Positions 26,723-34,954 of a stretch of DNA of 64,000 bases are shown here, piece after piece. A program made the position numbers and the translations under genes. The notes under the pieces were generated by a model. It did not search any database and was not told the origin of the DNA. It saw only the letters and a program-made list of their open reading frames with translations. This stretch comes from Thomasclavelia sp. (GTDB lineage Bacteria > Bacillota_I > Bacilli_A > Erysipelotrichales > Coprobacillaceae). The stretch's first letter is position 1. Each line of letters opens with the position of its first letter. The stretch is from NCBI GenBank assembly GCA_028749475.1, contig JAQVWN010000003.1, positions 1 through 64,000 on the forward strand, given 5' to 3'.

Positions 26723-27161
26723 ATTTATTAGGGTGATGTTTTTTAAAGTCAATTTCTTGAATGACTTTAAAGATGGAACTTCGAGGATCAATTAGTTTTT
26801 CTAAGATATTATATTTGTCTATTACTTTTATCTTAGATTCATTGATAGCATCAATAAAATCTAATAAATCTTCATGTTCATGAGGATTGTTTCGCATATT
26901 ATAAAATGTAATGGGAACTAAATACTTATTATTATCTTTTAAGATAACTTCAAAGTCTAGAGTTGCAGAACCCATTCTTTTACCAGAAGTATAGCCATAA
27001 GTTAAATTGATTTCTTTAATATCATCATAACTTATAACTACTTGAGATTTATAATGTCTTAGTTTCTCATAGAAACTAAGAGGAATAAAACAAGTTAATT
27101 CTTTTGAATCATTATTTAATTTAAAACCAATCTTTGTATTACCTAACATTGTTTCTTTCAT
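26721..27161 (-). CDS. Hypothetical protein
   Basis: A 146-residue soluble protein that I do not recognise. It has an alternating beta pattern (KIGFKLNND, LTCFIPLSFY, TLDFEVILKDN, YLVPITFYNM) and a C-terminal helix, somewhat like PH-type or SHOCT-linked domains. No signal peptide or membrane segment. It is transcribed alone, convergent to the pRiA4b-like gene and divergent from the MATE fusion gene. Start with AAGATG context and a weak AGG upstream (TTGAGGTATCAAG on the coding strand). Confidence 0.65.
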   Translation of the reverse strand: MKETMLGNTKIGFKLNNDSKELTCFIPLSFYEKLRHYKSQVVISYDDIKEINLTYGYTSGKRMGSATLDFEVILKDNNKYLVPITFYNMRNNPHEHEDLLDFIDAINESKIKVIDKYNILEKLIDPRSSIFKVIQEIDFKKHHPNK

Positions 27162-27305
27162 CTTGATACCTCAACTTATATAATTATAACATAATCATTT
27201 TTAATTGATGAAAATCATTTTTTTTCTTACATTAAAACTTTAAAAGTGTTAATATTACGTAGTCAAGAAATCTTGATGTAACTAAATATCACTAATGAGT
27301 AACAG

Positions 27306-27351
27306 AAATGTGTAAGTCCAATTATTAATTATTGGGCCTACACATTTTTTT
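27306..27351 (+). terminator. Terminator in the leader of the MATE-kinase fusion gene
   Basis: AAATGTGTA...CTACACATTT with an inner CCAAT/ATTGG helix and seven T, ending 18 bases before the gene. A TCAAG-AAAT-CTTGA hairpin lies just upstream at 27263-27276. As the gene on the other side is divergent, the terminator can only act on transcripts heading into the MATE gene, so it is a candidate attenuator. Confidence 0.75.
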
Positions 27352-27369
27352 GTTGGAAAAGAGGTTAAA

Positions 27370-29304
27370 GTGAAAGAAAATAAAATGGCAGTTATGCCAA
27401 TGAAGAAATTGTTTTGGAAGATGGGACTACCAATGATAGTATCAATGGTCCTTCAAGCCTTATACAACGTTGTTGATAGTATCTTTGTTACTAATATGGG
27501 AAGTAAAGGAGCGATAGCTAACCAAGCTTTAACTATTGCCTTCCCAGTTCAAATTACTATTATTGCAGTCGGAGTAGGAACTGGGGTTGGACTTAATGCT
27601 TTACTATCAAAAAGTCTTGGGGAACAAAATCAGGAAAGAGTTAATAAGATAGCAGGTAATGGAATCTTTTTAAGTATTGTCTTATATCTTATCTTTTTAG
27701 TTTTTGGTTTATTTTGTTCAAACTGGTTTATTAGTTTATTTGCTGGTGGAAATAAAGAAGTTATTGAAATGGGAACTTCTTACTTAAAGATCGTTTCATG
27801 TTTGTCACTAGGATCAATTGGTTTTACAGTTTATGAACGTTTTTTACAAGCAACAGGTAGAACCATGCTTTCAACTATTGCTCAAATATCAGGAGCAGTT
27901 TTAAATATCGTATTAGACTATATTTTTATTTATCCATGTAATATGGGAGTGGCTGGAGCTGCTTTAGCTACTATTATTGGTCAATTTGGATCTTTGATAA
28001 TTGCCATGATTTTCCACTACAAAATGAATCATGAAATTAATGGTAATCTTAAATACATCCATCCAAATTGGAATATAATAAAAGGAATTTATAATATTGG
28101 TGTCTCAGCAGCAATTATGCAATTACTTTTAGCGGTAATGATGGCAGGAATGAATTCTATTCTTGGTTTATCTTCAGCCAATCCAGTAATCCTAATTGGA
28201 TCATTTGGAATATATTATAAAATACAACAGATAGCTTTATTTAGTGCTTTTGGATTATCTAATACTATTATTTCCATATTATCTTTCAATTATGGAATGA
28301 AAGATAAGGAACGAATTAATGATTGTATTAAGTATGGTTTAATTGATACTTTTATCGTTACCCTTGTTCTAACAATTGTTTTTGAATTGTTTGCGAGTCC
28401 ATTATCTAGTTTATTTGGACTTTCTGGTGGAAGCACAACCCAAATTATCACTGTTTGTACGACGGCTCTAAAAATAGCTAGTATTGGTTTTGTCTTTATG
28501 GGAGTATCAGTAGCCATTCAAGGAATCTTACAATCTTTAAGATATGCAATTAGACCTTTAATAATTGCATTTCTTAGATTAATTATTTTTGTTTTCCCAA
28601 TAGCTTATTTCTTTTGCCAAGGAGATAATGTCTTAACTACAGTTTGGTGGACATTTCCAATTGCTGAAATACTAACGGCTCTTATTTCATTATTTATACT
28701 TAAAAAATCATATCATGAAAGAGTTGATAGTATTGCTAGTGAAGAAACTACTAATTCATTTGTCATCGCAATCTCTAGAGAACACGGAACTAATGGTAAA
28801 GAAATTGCTAGACAAGTAGCTAAAGAATTAGGAATTAGTTTCTTTGATAAGACAGCTATTAAAGAATATGCCTTAAATCATGTTAGTAATCCAACTAAAG
28901 ATGAAGAAACGTTATATAATTATTATTTATCATTGGATGTATCAAAAGACTCAATGATTAAACAATCTAATACTATTAAACAAATCGCTAATGAAGGGAA
29001 TTGTGTTATTGTCGGAAGAGCGGCAGATTATATCTTGAGACATGATCCTAACTTAGTTACAGTATTTTTATATGCTTCTAAAGAATATCGAGTTTCAAAA
29101 ATTCAAGAAATATATAATGATTCAAAAGAAGAAGCTCTTGATTATATTCAAAAATCTGATTCTTCTCGTTCAACTTACTATGAGTTAATTACTAATAGAA
29201 AATGGGGAGATAAGGATAATTATGATCTATGTATTGATTGTAAAATAGGTAATGAAGTAGCGGTCAATATTATCTGTGAATATGTAAAAACTATAATTAA
29301 ATAA
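27370..29304 (+). CDS. MATE efflux transporter fused to a cytidylate-kinase-like domain
   Basis: A 644-residue fusion. Residues 1 to about 450 form a complete MATE transporter (KLFWKMGLPMIVSMVLQALYN-type start, RFLQATGRTMLS near 158, second bundle VSAAIMQLLLA). Residues about 462-644 are a cytidylate-kinase-like (AAA_26) domain: FVIAISREHGTNGKEIA, then FFDKTAI, CVIVGRAADYILR and the late RKWGDKDNYDLCID. Single-domain MATE proteins are about 440-460 residues, so the extra domain is real and in frame. It likely sits in the cytosol and could link efflux to nucleotide or phosphate-ester metabolism. GTG start after GAGGT; the leader holds a terminator. Confidence 0.88.
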   Translation: MKENKMAVMPMKKLFWKMGLPMIVSMVLQALYNVVDSIFVTNMGSKGAIANQALTIAFPVQITIIAVGVGTGVGLNALLSKSLGEQNQERVNKIAGNGIFLSIVLYLIFLVFGLFCSNWFISLFAGGNKEVIEMGTSYLKIVSCLSLGSIGFTVYERFLQATGRTMLSTIAQISGAVLNIVLDYIFIYPCNMGVAGAALATIIGQFGSLIIAMIFHYKMNHEINGNLKYIHPNWNIIKGIYNIGVSAAIMQLLLAVMMAGMNSILGLSSANPVILIGSFGIYYKIQQIALFSAFGLSNTIISILSFNYGMKDKERINDCIKYGLIDTFIVTLVLTIVFELFASPLSSLFGLSGGSTTQIITVCTTALKIASIGFVFMGVSVAIQGILQSLRYAIRPLIIAFLRLIIFVFPIAYFFCQGDNVLTTVWWTFPIAEILTALISLFILKKSYHERVDSIASEETTNSFVIAISREHGTNGKEIARQVAKELGISFFDKTAIKEYALNHVSNPTKDEETLYNYYLSLDVSKDSMIKQSNTIKQIANEGNCVIVGRAADYILRHDPNLVTVFLYASKEYRVSKIQEIYNDSKEEALDYIQKSDSSRSTYYELITNRKWGDKDNYDLCIDCKIGNEVAVNIICEYVKTIIK

Positions 29305-29335
29305 ATCTATATTATATAATAATATAGATTTTTTA
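29304..29335 (+). terminator. Rho-independent terminator
   Basis: AATCTATATT/AATATAGATT stem followed by TTTTTATTTTT, starting at the stop codon of the fusion gene. Confidence 0.75.
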
Positions 29336-29411
29336 TTTTTGATTTTAAATATTAATATATAGGTATAGAATATCTATGAGAGTTTTGATTAAAAATTGTG
29401 AGGAAAAGAAA

Positions 29412-30146
29412 ATGAATTTTTTTATTACTACCCTTTTTAACATCCTTAATGGATGTCAAAAAGATGACGCTACCTATCGTATGGCTATGGGATTATTGAA
29501 ATGCTCATATGATATTGAAAACATTTCAATTAATGAATTAGCTAATGAGTGTGAAGTATCAGTATCTACTTTAAAACGGTTTATGCGAAAGTATGATTAT
29601 TCTTCTTATAATATTTTTAGGACTATGCTTGTAGTTCAATTAGATATTAGGAAGAAACAAATGCTTCATCGATTAGAAATGAAAGATAATAATTTAACTA
29701 ATTCGCTATTATTAAAAGATAGATATCATTTAGATGATAATAGTATTGATAATATTTGTTTAAATATTAAAAAATCAAATAGAGTAATTCTTATTGGCTC
29801 AGATGAAATGATAAGTGAATTTCTAAGAATGCAAACAGATTTTTATTGCATGCATAAAATAGTATTGAAGGATGAAATATATGATAAACTCTTCTTTAAT
29901 CCGCAAAGTGATGATTACGTTATTTTCTTAACGATGACCGGAAGAATAGTTGACTTAAATCAAGGACTATTAGATAAGATTAATAAAAACAATCCTAAAA
30001 TACTAACAATTGGTTATAAAAACTATGGTGGACAAGAGTTCTTACCAATTCCTAAAAATCAGGGAGAATTAGTTGAAAATACTGTTTTAGATTATTATGT
30101 TCAAATGATTAGCTATACTTATATGGGGAACTATTATGATAATTGA
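29412..30146 (+). CDS. RpiR-like regulator (first of an overlapping pair)
   Basis: A 244-residue protein with an N-terminal RpiR-type HTH (ISINELANECEVSVSTLKRFMRKYDYSSYNIFR, about residues 40-75) and a degenerate SIS-like second half (VILIGSDEMISEFLR, YVIFLTMTGRIVDLNQ). The glycine/serine-rich phosphosugar loop is weak, so ligand binding may be altered or lost. Start at the ATG after GAGGAAA; TATAGAAT at 29363 may be its promoter. Its last 11 bases overlap a second gene of the same family type. Confidence 0.8.
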   Translation: MNFFITTLFNILNGCQKDDATYRMAMGLLKCSYDIENISINELANECEVSVSTLKRFMRKYDYSSYNIFRTMLVVQLDIRKKQMLHRLEMKDNNLTNSLLLKDRYHLDDNSIDNICLNIKKSNRVILIGSDEMISEFLRMQTDFYCMHKIVLKDEIYDKLFFNPQSDDYVIFLTMTGRIVDLNQGLLDKINKNNPKILTIGYKNYGGQEFLPIPKNQGELVENTVLDYYVQMISYTYMGNYYDN

Positions 30147-30846
30147 AAAATTAAACCTAATTATTTTAGTTTCTGAAAACGATAGTAACGAGTATCTCTT
30201 ATCAAGTTATTTTCTAAATCATGCTGATAGTATTTTAAATCTTCAACAAAAAAAGGTGATAAATGAAATTGGAGTTTCTAAATCTACTATTGATCGTTAT
30301 TGTAAGAATTTTGGCTTAAAGAATTATACCGAGTTCAAATATCAATTGAATCAAGATTTAACGTCAATTAAAAGTTATCATCCTAGTTATAACGATAATG
30401 ATGAAACAGTACAATACTTAATCCCATTATTAAATAATAAAAAAAGAATTATTGTTTTAGGTGATTCGTTGTCACTTAGTACGATTGCTTATTATCGCCC
30501 ATACTTTGCAATCATTGGAATTCCTTTAGAGTTTAAACTAACCCTAAATGAAACCAATACTTTAAAACAATATAAAGTTAATAAAGATGATTTAATAATC
30601 TATTTATCATTAAAAGATAGCAATCTATCTTTAATGATGAATATGTTTAACAATTATCAAAAACTAATCACTTATTTAGATGATAAGAATTTAGATTATA
30701 TTTTTATTGGACAATTAGCAAATGATGAACAAATAGAAAAATATAATCTTAAAATAGAATCAACTAATAGTATTCCCAAACTTATCAATCAAGTAACAAC
30801 TATCTTTGATAAAATCTATTATATCTGTAATAAAAGGCTCAAATAA
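30136..30846 (+). CDS. RpiR-like regulator (second of an overlapping pair)
   Basis: A 236-residue protein with an RpiR-type HTH (KVINEIGVSKSTIDRYCKNFGLKNYTEFKYQ, about residues 38-70) and an SIS-like region (RIIVLGDSLSLSTIAYYRPYF, LIIYLSLKDSNLSL). It overlaps the previous gene by 11 bases, so both are made from one mRNA and may act as a heteromer. Next gene downstream is a secreted esterase, a possible target. A terminator overlaps the end. Confidence 0.8.
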   Translation: MIIEKLNLIILVSENDSNEYLLSSYFLNHADSILNLQQKKVINEIGVSKSTIDRYCKNFGLKNYTEFKYQLNQDLTSIKSYHPSYNDNDETVQYLIPLLNNKKRIIVLGDSLSLSTIAYYRPYFAIIGIPLEFKLTLNETNTLKQYKVNKDDLIIYLSLKDSNLSLMMNMFNNYQKLITYLDDKNLDYIFIGQLANDEQIEKYNLKIESTNSIPKLINQVTTIFDKIYYICNKRLK

Positions 30847-30866
30847 TGAGCCTTTTATTATTTTTT
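30832..30866 (+). terminator. Rho-independent terminator
   Basis: AAAAGGCTCA/TGAGCCTTTT stem, loop AATAA, followed by an interrupted T tract. Confidence 0.88.
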
Positions 30867-30906
30867 TGAGTTTAGATTTAAATTTAGATACTTATGTTTA
30901 AAAAAT

Positions 30907-30920
30907 GAAATCGCTTTCAT
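30907..30920. promoter_or_regulatory. CcpA cre site
   Basis: TGAAATCGCTTTCA matches the cre consensus TGWAANCGNTNWCA at every position. It lies 41 bases before the secreted esterase start, so that gene is probably under carbon catabolite control. Confidence 0.85.
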
Positions 30921-30960
30921 AAATTGAGAATGATAGGATGTTTGTAGGGAGGAAGTTAAA

Positions 30961-32517
30961 ATGAATAAAAGAAAGATTTTTTCAATTGTTGTAGCAATGT
31001 TTATGGCATTTGCTACATTTGTAGTTCCTGTCTCAGCAGCTGATACTTATAGTGCTAAACTATATGGTAAGATTACTGATGCTGGACAAGTTGTTAGTAA
31101 GATGGTTATCGACTATGGAAGTGATAAAACAGTATCAGGAATAGATAAAGATACTTATACTGTTCACGCTACTAATACTATTCAAGCTGGTGCCAATGCT
31201 GGTAATACTTATTACGATGTTGATCGTACAATAGTAAAAGTAGAAGTCAGTGGTAGTGAAGTAACTGTTTATTTTGATGAAACTGAAGGTGCAACACTAA
31301 CATATTTATCAGAAGCAAGAAACTATCCTGGTAAATTAGAATACACAATCACTCAACAAAAAGCTATTAACGCTACTGCATTAGACGGTAGAGTTTTAGC
31401 TGATATTAACGCTACATATACATGTGACAATTCAGTAGATGATGAAGAAACTAAAAACTTTACATCAGTTACAGGTAGTAATGGTATCAATTATCAACTC
31501 CATAAAGGAACTAATGATAAACTTATAGTTTGGTTCCATGGGAATGGAGAAGGAGATTTAGATAATTCAGGAAATAACGTAGCTCAAATGCTTGCTAATA
31601 GAGGAACTGTTGCTTGGACAACAGATGAAGCTAAAGCAGTTTTTGGAGATGCTACTGTTATGTCATTCCAAGCTCCAGATACTTGGTATTACGCTCAAAC
31701 AAATAATTATTTAGAAAAAGCATATAACGAAATTAACGAAGTTATTGCTCAAAATAATATTGATAAAAATAAAGTCATTGTATCAGGATGCTCAGCAGGT
31801 GGATATATGACTACAAGAATGATTATTAAATATCCATCACTATTTGCATCTGCAATGATTAATTGTCCTGCGCTTAGTGTCGCTACAGCAAGAGGTGGAG
31901 AAACACCTACTGATGCTGAATTAGAATCAATTAAGAATTCTAAAACAGCTATTTGGTTAGTTCAAGGTGTTACTGATAGTTCAGTTAAAAGAGAAGATTG
32001 CTCACAAAGATTATTTGATATCTTAACAAAAGGTCAAACTCTTACAACTACTAAAGTTGATCAACCAATAGCTTCTGATTACACAACATATGAAACAAGT
32101 GATAATAAATATAAATTATCTTTATATGAAACAGTTGATCAAGAAGATAAAGTTGATTCTTTAGGAGAAACAAGAAAACAAGGTAAATTACAATTTGCTG
32201 AAGACTATGATCAAGATGGTGTAGAAACATTAGTTAAATATAGTGATCACTGGTCATGGATTTATACTCTTAGAAATAATCCTACTTCTGCAAATGGAAC
32301 TCATATTTGGAATTGGGCAGTATCATTTGCTAAAACTGAAAACAACACTGTTGTTCCAAATGAGAATGCTTCAAATAACACTACTACAGGTTCTTCATTA
32401 GAAAAGGTTAAATCAGCTAAAACAGGAGACGATGTTTCAACTATTTTATATGGTATGTTATTAGTTATCTCTGGTAGTAGTTATATTGTTCTTAAAAGAA
32501 GAAAAGAAAATATTTAA
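30961..32517 (+). CDS. Secreted, cell-surface alpha/beta-hydrolase (esterase/depolymerase-like)
   Basis: A 518-residue exported protein. Signal peptide 1-27 (cleavage after VSAA), an N-terminal beta-sandwich-like region to about 155, and an alpha/beta-hydrolase domain with WFHGNGEG (about 191) and nucleophile Ser278 in SGCSAGGY; Asp339 and His430 (YSDHWSW) could complete the triad. The C-terminus has SAKTGDD (485-491), a membrane segment and RRKEN, a sortase-like signal lacking the Leu-Pro of LPxTG. It probably degrades an ester-linked polymer on the surface. Strong GGGAGG site; preceded by a cre box. Confidence 0.85.
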   Translation: MNKRKIFSIVVAMFMAFATFVVPVSAADTYSAKLYGKITDAGQVVSKMVIDYGSDKTVSGIDKDTYTVHATNTIQAGANAGNTYYDVDRTIVKVEVSGSEVTVYFDETEGATLTYLSEARNYPGKLEYTITQQKAINATALDGRVLADINATYTCDNSVDDEETKNFTSVTGSNGINYQLHKGTNDKLIVWFHGNGEGDLDNSGNNVAQMLANRGTVAWTTDEAKAVFGDATVMSFQAPDTWYYAQTNNYLEKAYNEINEVIAQNNIDKNKVIVSGCSAGGYMTTRMIIKYPSLFASAMINCPALSVATARGGETPTDAELESIKNSKTAIWLVQGVTDSSVKREDCSQRLFDILTKGQTLTTTKVDQPIASDYTTYETSDNKYKLSLYETVDQEDKVDSLGETRKQGKLQFAEDYDQDGVETLVKYSDHWSWIYTLRNNPTSANGTHIWNWAVSFAKTENNTVVPNENASNNTTTGSSLEKVKSAKTGDDVSTILYGMLLVISGSSYIVLKRRKENI

Positions 32518-32523
32518 TTAAAC

Positions 32524-32554
32524 AGCCTTGCTATGCAAGGCTTTTATTTTCTTT
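32524..32554 (+). terminator. Rho-independent terminator
   Basis: AGCCTTGC/GCAAGGCT stem, loop TAT, T-rich tail, after the esterase gene. Confidence 0.88.
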
Positions 32555-32625
32555 AGTACTGTCATTAATAAAATGAACTATTTATAAATTGCTTCGTCTT
32601 AATTATGAAGTGAAGGGGAAGCAAG

Positions 32626-32925
32626 ATGAAGAAATTACTACTAATTATAAATACGATATTAATGGCAGGGACGATTTTTATTAATCCTGGTGTTAAAGCT
32701 TTAACATATCCAAATGAAATAACTATTAATGAAACTTATGTAGATATAAAAAATAAATCTTCAAATATTACATCATTATCTTTACAAGATGATAATAAAA
32801 AATCTGATACAAACTCATCAAGTATTACTAGTTCTAATCGATATGTTGGAATTGGAATGATAGTAGCAGGAGTAATTATTATATTTATTGTTGGAATCCT
32901 AAGGAAAAAAGAATCTAAAAAATAA
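32626..32925 (+). CDS. Small exported membrane-anchored protein
   Basis: A 99-residue protein with a signal peptide (about 1-25, ending PGVKA), a short Ser/Asn/Thr-rich middle and a C-terminal membrane segment (about 74-92) followed by RKKESKK. The layout resembles a tiny sortase substrate or a surface stalk, but no LPxTG-like motif is seen. GAAGGGGAAG precedes the start. It sits between the surface esterase and a MarR gene with terminators on both sides. Function unknown. Confidence 0.6.
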   Translation: MKKLLLIINTILMAGTIFINPGVKALTYPNEITINETYVDIKNKSSNITSLSLQDDNKKSDTNSSSITSSNRYVGIGMIVAGVIIIFIVGILRKKESKK

Positions 32926-32934
32926 TATCTCAAG

Positions 32935-32960
32935 CATCCATTATATGGATGTTTTTCTTT
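32935..32960 (+). terminator. Rho-independent terminator
   Basis: CATCCAT/ATGGATG stem with a three-base loop and TTTTTCTTT tail. Confidence 0.8.
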
Positions 32961-32983
32961 ACTTATTTAAATTAGAGTATATA

Positions 32984-33008
32984 CTAATACTAGAAATTCT
33001 AATATTAG
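32984..33008. promoter_or_regulatory. Inverted repeat before the MarR gene (operator candidate)
   Basis: CTAATACTAG and CTAATATTAG separated by five bases form an imperfect inverted repeat just before the AAAGGAGG ribosome-binding site of the MarR gene. The position suits autorepression. Confidence 0.55.
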
Positions 33009-33024
33009 AATAAAAGGAGGGACT

Positions 33025-33453
33025 ATGAAAGGTATTGAGATTATCGAACTATCTAACAAAATAAAGAATATTTATGAACATCGTTATATCGATTTATGTA
33101 AAGAATATAGTATCAATCAAACATCTTTAGATATCATATTGTTTTTATCAAACAATAAACAATACAATACAGCTAAAGATATTTGTGAAGTTAGAGGAAT
33201 TAAAAGTGGAATAGCTTCTGTATGTGTAGAAAAACTAATCCAAAAAGAATATTTAAAAAGAGTTAATGATTCAAATGATCGAAGAATTAATCGAATTTAT
33301 TTGACTACTAATTCGAAAGAATTAGTAAAAAAAGCTTCTAAGATTCAAAAAGAATTCTTTAATGAACTGTTTGAAAATATTTCTAAAGAACAAGTTGAGT
33401 TGTTTTATAACTTTGTGGATGTATTAGAAAATAAAGTAAGGGAGATGAAATAA
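33025..33453 (+). CDS. MarR-family transcriptional regulator
   Basis: A 142-residue winged-helix protein of the MarR group: helix-turn-helix around residues 53-80 (TAKDICEVRGIKSGIASVCVEKLIQKEYLKR) and the wing LKRVNDSNDRRINRIYLT with the typical D-x-R-R motif. Strong AAAGGAGG site. It directly abuts the TauE/SafE gene (no gap after the stop codon), so it probably controls that transporter together with itself via the repeat at 32984. Confidence 0.9.
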   Translation: MKGIEIIELSNKIKNIYEHRYIDLCKEYSINQTSLDIILFLSNNKQYNTAKDICEVRGIKSGIASVCVEKLIQKEYLKRVNDSNDRRINRIYLTTNSKELVKKASKIQKEFFNELFENISKEQVELFYNFVDVLENKVREMK

Positions 33454-34215
33454 ATGGATATAATTACTATTATAGTTTGTATTGTTGGTGGACTGGGGGC
33501 CGGAATTGGAACTGGACTGGCTGGGTTGTCAGCTGCAACTGTTATTGCTCCAATGTTAATAACTTTTCTAGGAGTTCCAGCCTATCAAGCTATTGGAGTT
33601 GCACTTGCTAGTGATGTTTTAGCTAGTGGAGTAAGTGCTTATACTTATGGAAAAAATAAAAATATTGATTTAAGGCATGGAATAATTATGCTAGTTAGTG
33701 TATTAATCTTTACATTGATTGGAAGTTATTTATCTTCATTGTTGCCTAATACTACCATGGGTTCTTTTTCTAAATGGATGCCAATCTTAATTGGAATTAA
33801 GTTTATCTTTAGACCAGTAACTACTACTAAAGAAGATCAAGCAAATAAATCTGAAAAAACAAAGATTATTCAATCTATTTTATGCGGAGTCTTAATTGGA
33901 TTTATTTGTGGATTTGTTGGAGCTGGTGGCGGAATGATGCTTTTACTAGTCCTTACTAGTGTTTTAGGATATGAACTTAAAACTGCAGTTGGAACTAGTG
34001 TCTTTATTATGGCGTTTACAGCCTTTACTGGCGCTATGTCACATTTTTATATTGGTGGAATACCTAATCTTCCAATTCTTATTTTATGTATGCTTTCAAC
34101 ACTTCTATTTGCAAGAGTGGGAGCTATGTGGGCTAATTCAGCCAATGTAAAAAAACTAAACCAGGTTACTGGAGTAGTTTTACTTTCATTGGGTATTATA
34201 ATGGTATTATTCTAA
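33454..34215 (+). CDS. TauE/SafE-family anion transporter
   Basis: A 253-residue membrane protein with about eight hydrophobic segments and the duplicated glycine motifs GLGAGIGTGLAGLSAATV (near the N-terminus) and GFVGAGGGMMLLLVL (about residue 152). Starts immediately after the stop codon of the MarR regulator, hence translationally coupled. Ion specificity unknown; related but not close to the TauE/SafE at 12.9 kb. Confidence 0.9.
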   Translation: MDIITIIVCIVGGLGAGIGTGLAGLSAATVIAPMLITFLGVPAYQAIGVALASDVLASGVSAYTYGKNKNIDLRHGIIMLVSVLIFTLIGSYLSSLLPNTTMGSFSKWMPILIGIKFIFRPVTTTKEDQANKSEKTKIIQSILCGVLIGFICGFVGAGGGMMLLLVLTSVLGYELKTAVGTSVFIMAFTAFTGAMSHFYIGGIPNLPILILCMLSTLLFARVGAMWANSANVKKLNQVTGVVLLSLGIIMVLF

Positions 34216-34242
34216 TAAGCAGATTTATCTGCTTATTTTTTT
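34214..34242. terminator. Bidirectional terminator
   Basis: AATAAGCAGAT/ATCTGCTTATT with T tract on one side and A tract on the other, between convergent genes. Confidence 0.85.
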
Positions 34243-34911
34243 ATATAGATCTTCAATTTCTTTAGTGGTTAGATGACGATAATTGCCTTCTTTTAAATCA
34301 CTTAGTTTTAAAGAAGAAATACTAAGCCGATGTAAAGATGTTATCTTATTATTAATAGCTTGAAACATTCTTTTTATTTGATGATACTTTCCTTCATAGA
34401 TTGTAATAACTCCACTACTTGGAGAATGTAGTTCGATATTTGCTTCTAAGCATTTATAGCCATTATTTAAAACAATACCTTCACTAATTGTTTTAATATC
34501 TTGATTAGAAAGTGGTTTTAAACAATTGAATAGATATTTCTTGTCTTTATGAAAGTTAGGTAATAGTAAATGATTACGTAAATAATTATCATTAGTCATT
34601 AATACTAAACCAGTAGTATCTTTATCTAAACGGCCAACATAACTAAGACCTTTATCATCAATTAAAGAATCTAAACACTTATTGTTTTTATCACTATTAC
34701 TACAAATATATCCTTTTGGTTTATTAATCATAATATATTTATAGTTATTTTCTAGTAGTTTATTTTGATACATAATTCTATCATTATTAGATACTTCAAC
34801 ATTATTATAGATAACTTTATTATTGATGGTTATCAAACCATTAATAATAAGTTTATGACAATGTTTAGTAGTACCTAAATTATTAATTTTTAAAACATTC
34901 AACAATTTCAT
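34225..34911 (-). CDS. RsuA/RluB-family pseudouridine synthase
   Basis: A 228-residue enzyme with an N-terminal S4-type RNA-binding segment (LNVLKINNLGTTKHCHKLI) and the catalytic motif GRLDKDTTGLVL, whose Asp makes pseudouridine in rRNA. YEGKYHQIKRMF near the C-terminus is the conserved RxKRM-type motif. It could act on 16S (RsuA) or 23S (RluB) rRNA. The S4 part is short and diverged. Transcribed downstream of the Gfo/Idh/MocA gene, with a hairpin between. Confidence 0.88.
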   Translation of the reverse strand: MKLLNVLKINNLGTTKHCHKLIINGLITINNKVIYNNVEVSNNDRIMYQNKLLENNYKYIMINKPKGYICSNSDKNNKCLDSLIDDKGLSYVGRLDKDTTGLVLMTNDNYLRNHLLLPNFHKDKKYLFNCLKPLSNQDIKTISEGIVLNNGYKCLEANIELHSPSSGVITIYEGKYHQIKRMFQAINNKITSLHRLSISSLKLSDLKEGNYRHLTTKEIEDLYKKISR

Positions 34912-34928
34912 AAAATCATTATATAAAA

Positions 34929-34954
34929 AACAATTAGATAACTCTAATTGTTTT
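34929..34954 (-). terminator. Rho-independent terminator on the minus strand
   Basis: AAACAATTAGA/TCTAATTGTTT stem with TTAT-like loop; on the minus strand it is followed by TTTTT. It overlaps the end of the oxidoreductase gene. Confidence 0.7.

Noticed and set aside
27294-27314. Short leader peptide before the MATE-kinase fusion
   Set aside because: Six codons starting at an ATG without any ribosome-binding site; unlike the leader of the first MATE gene.
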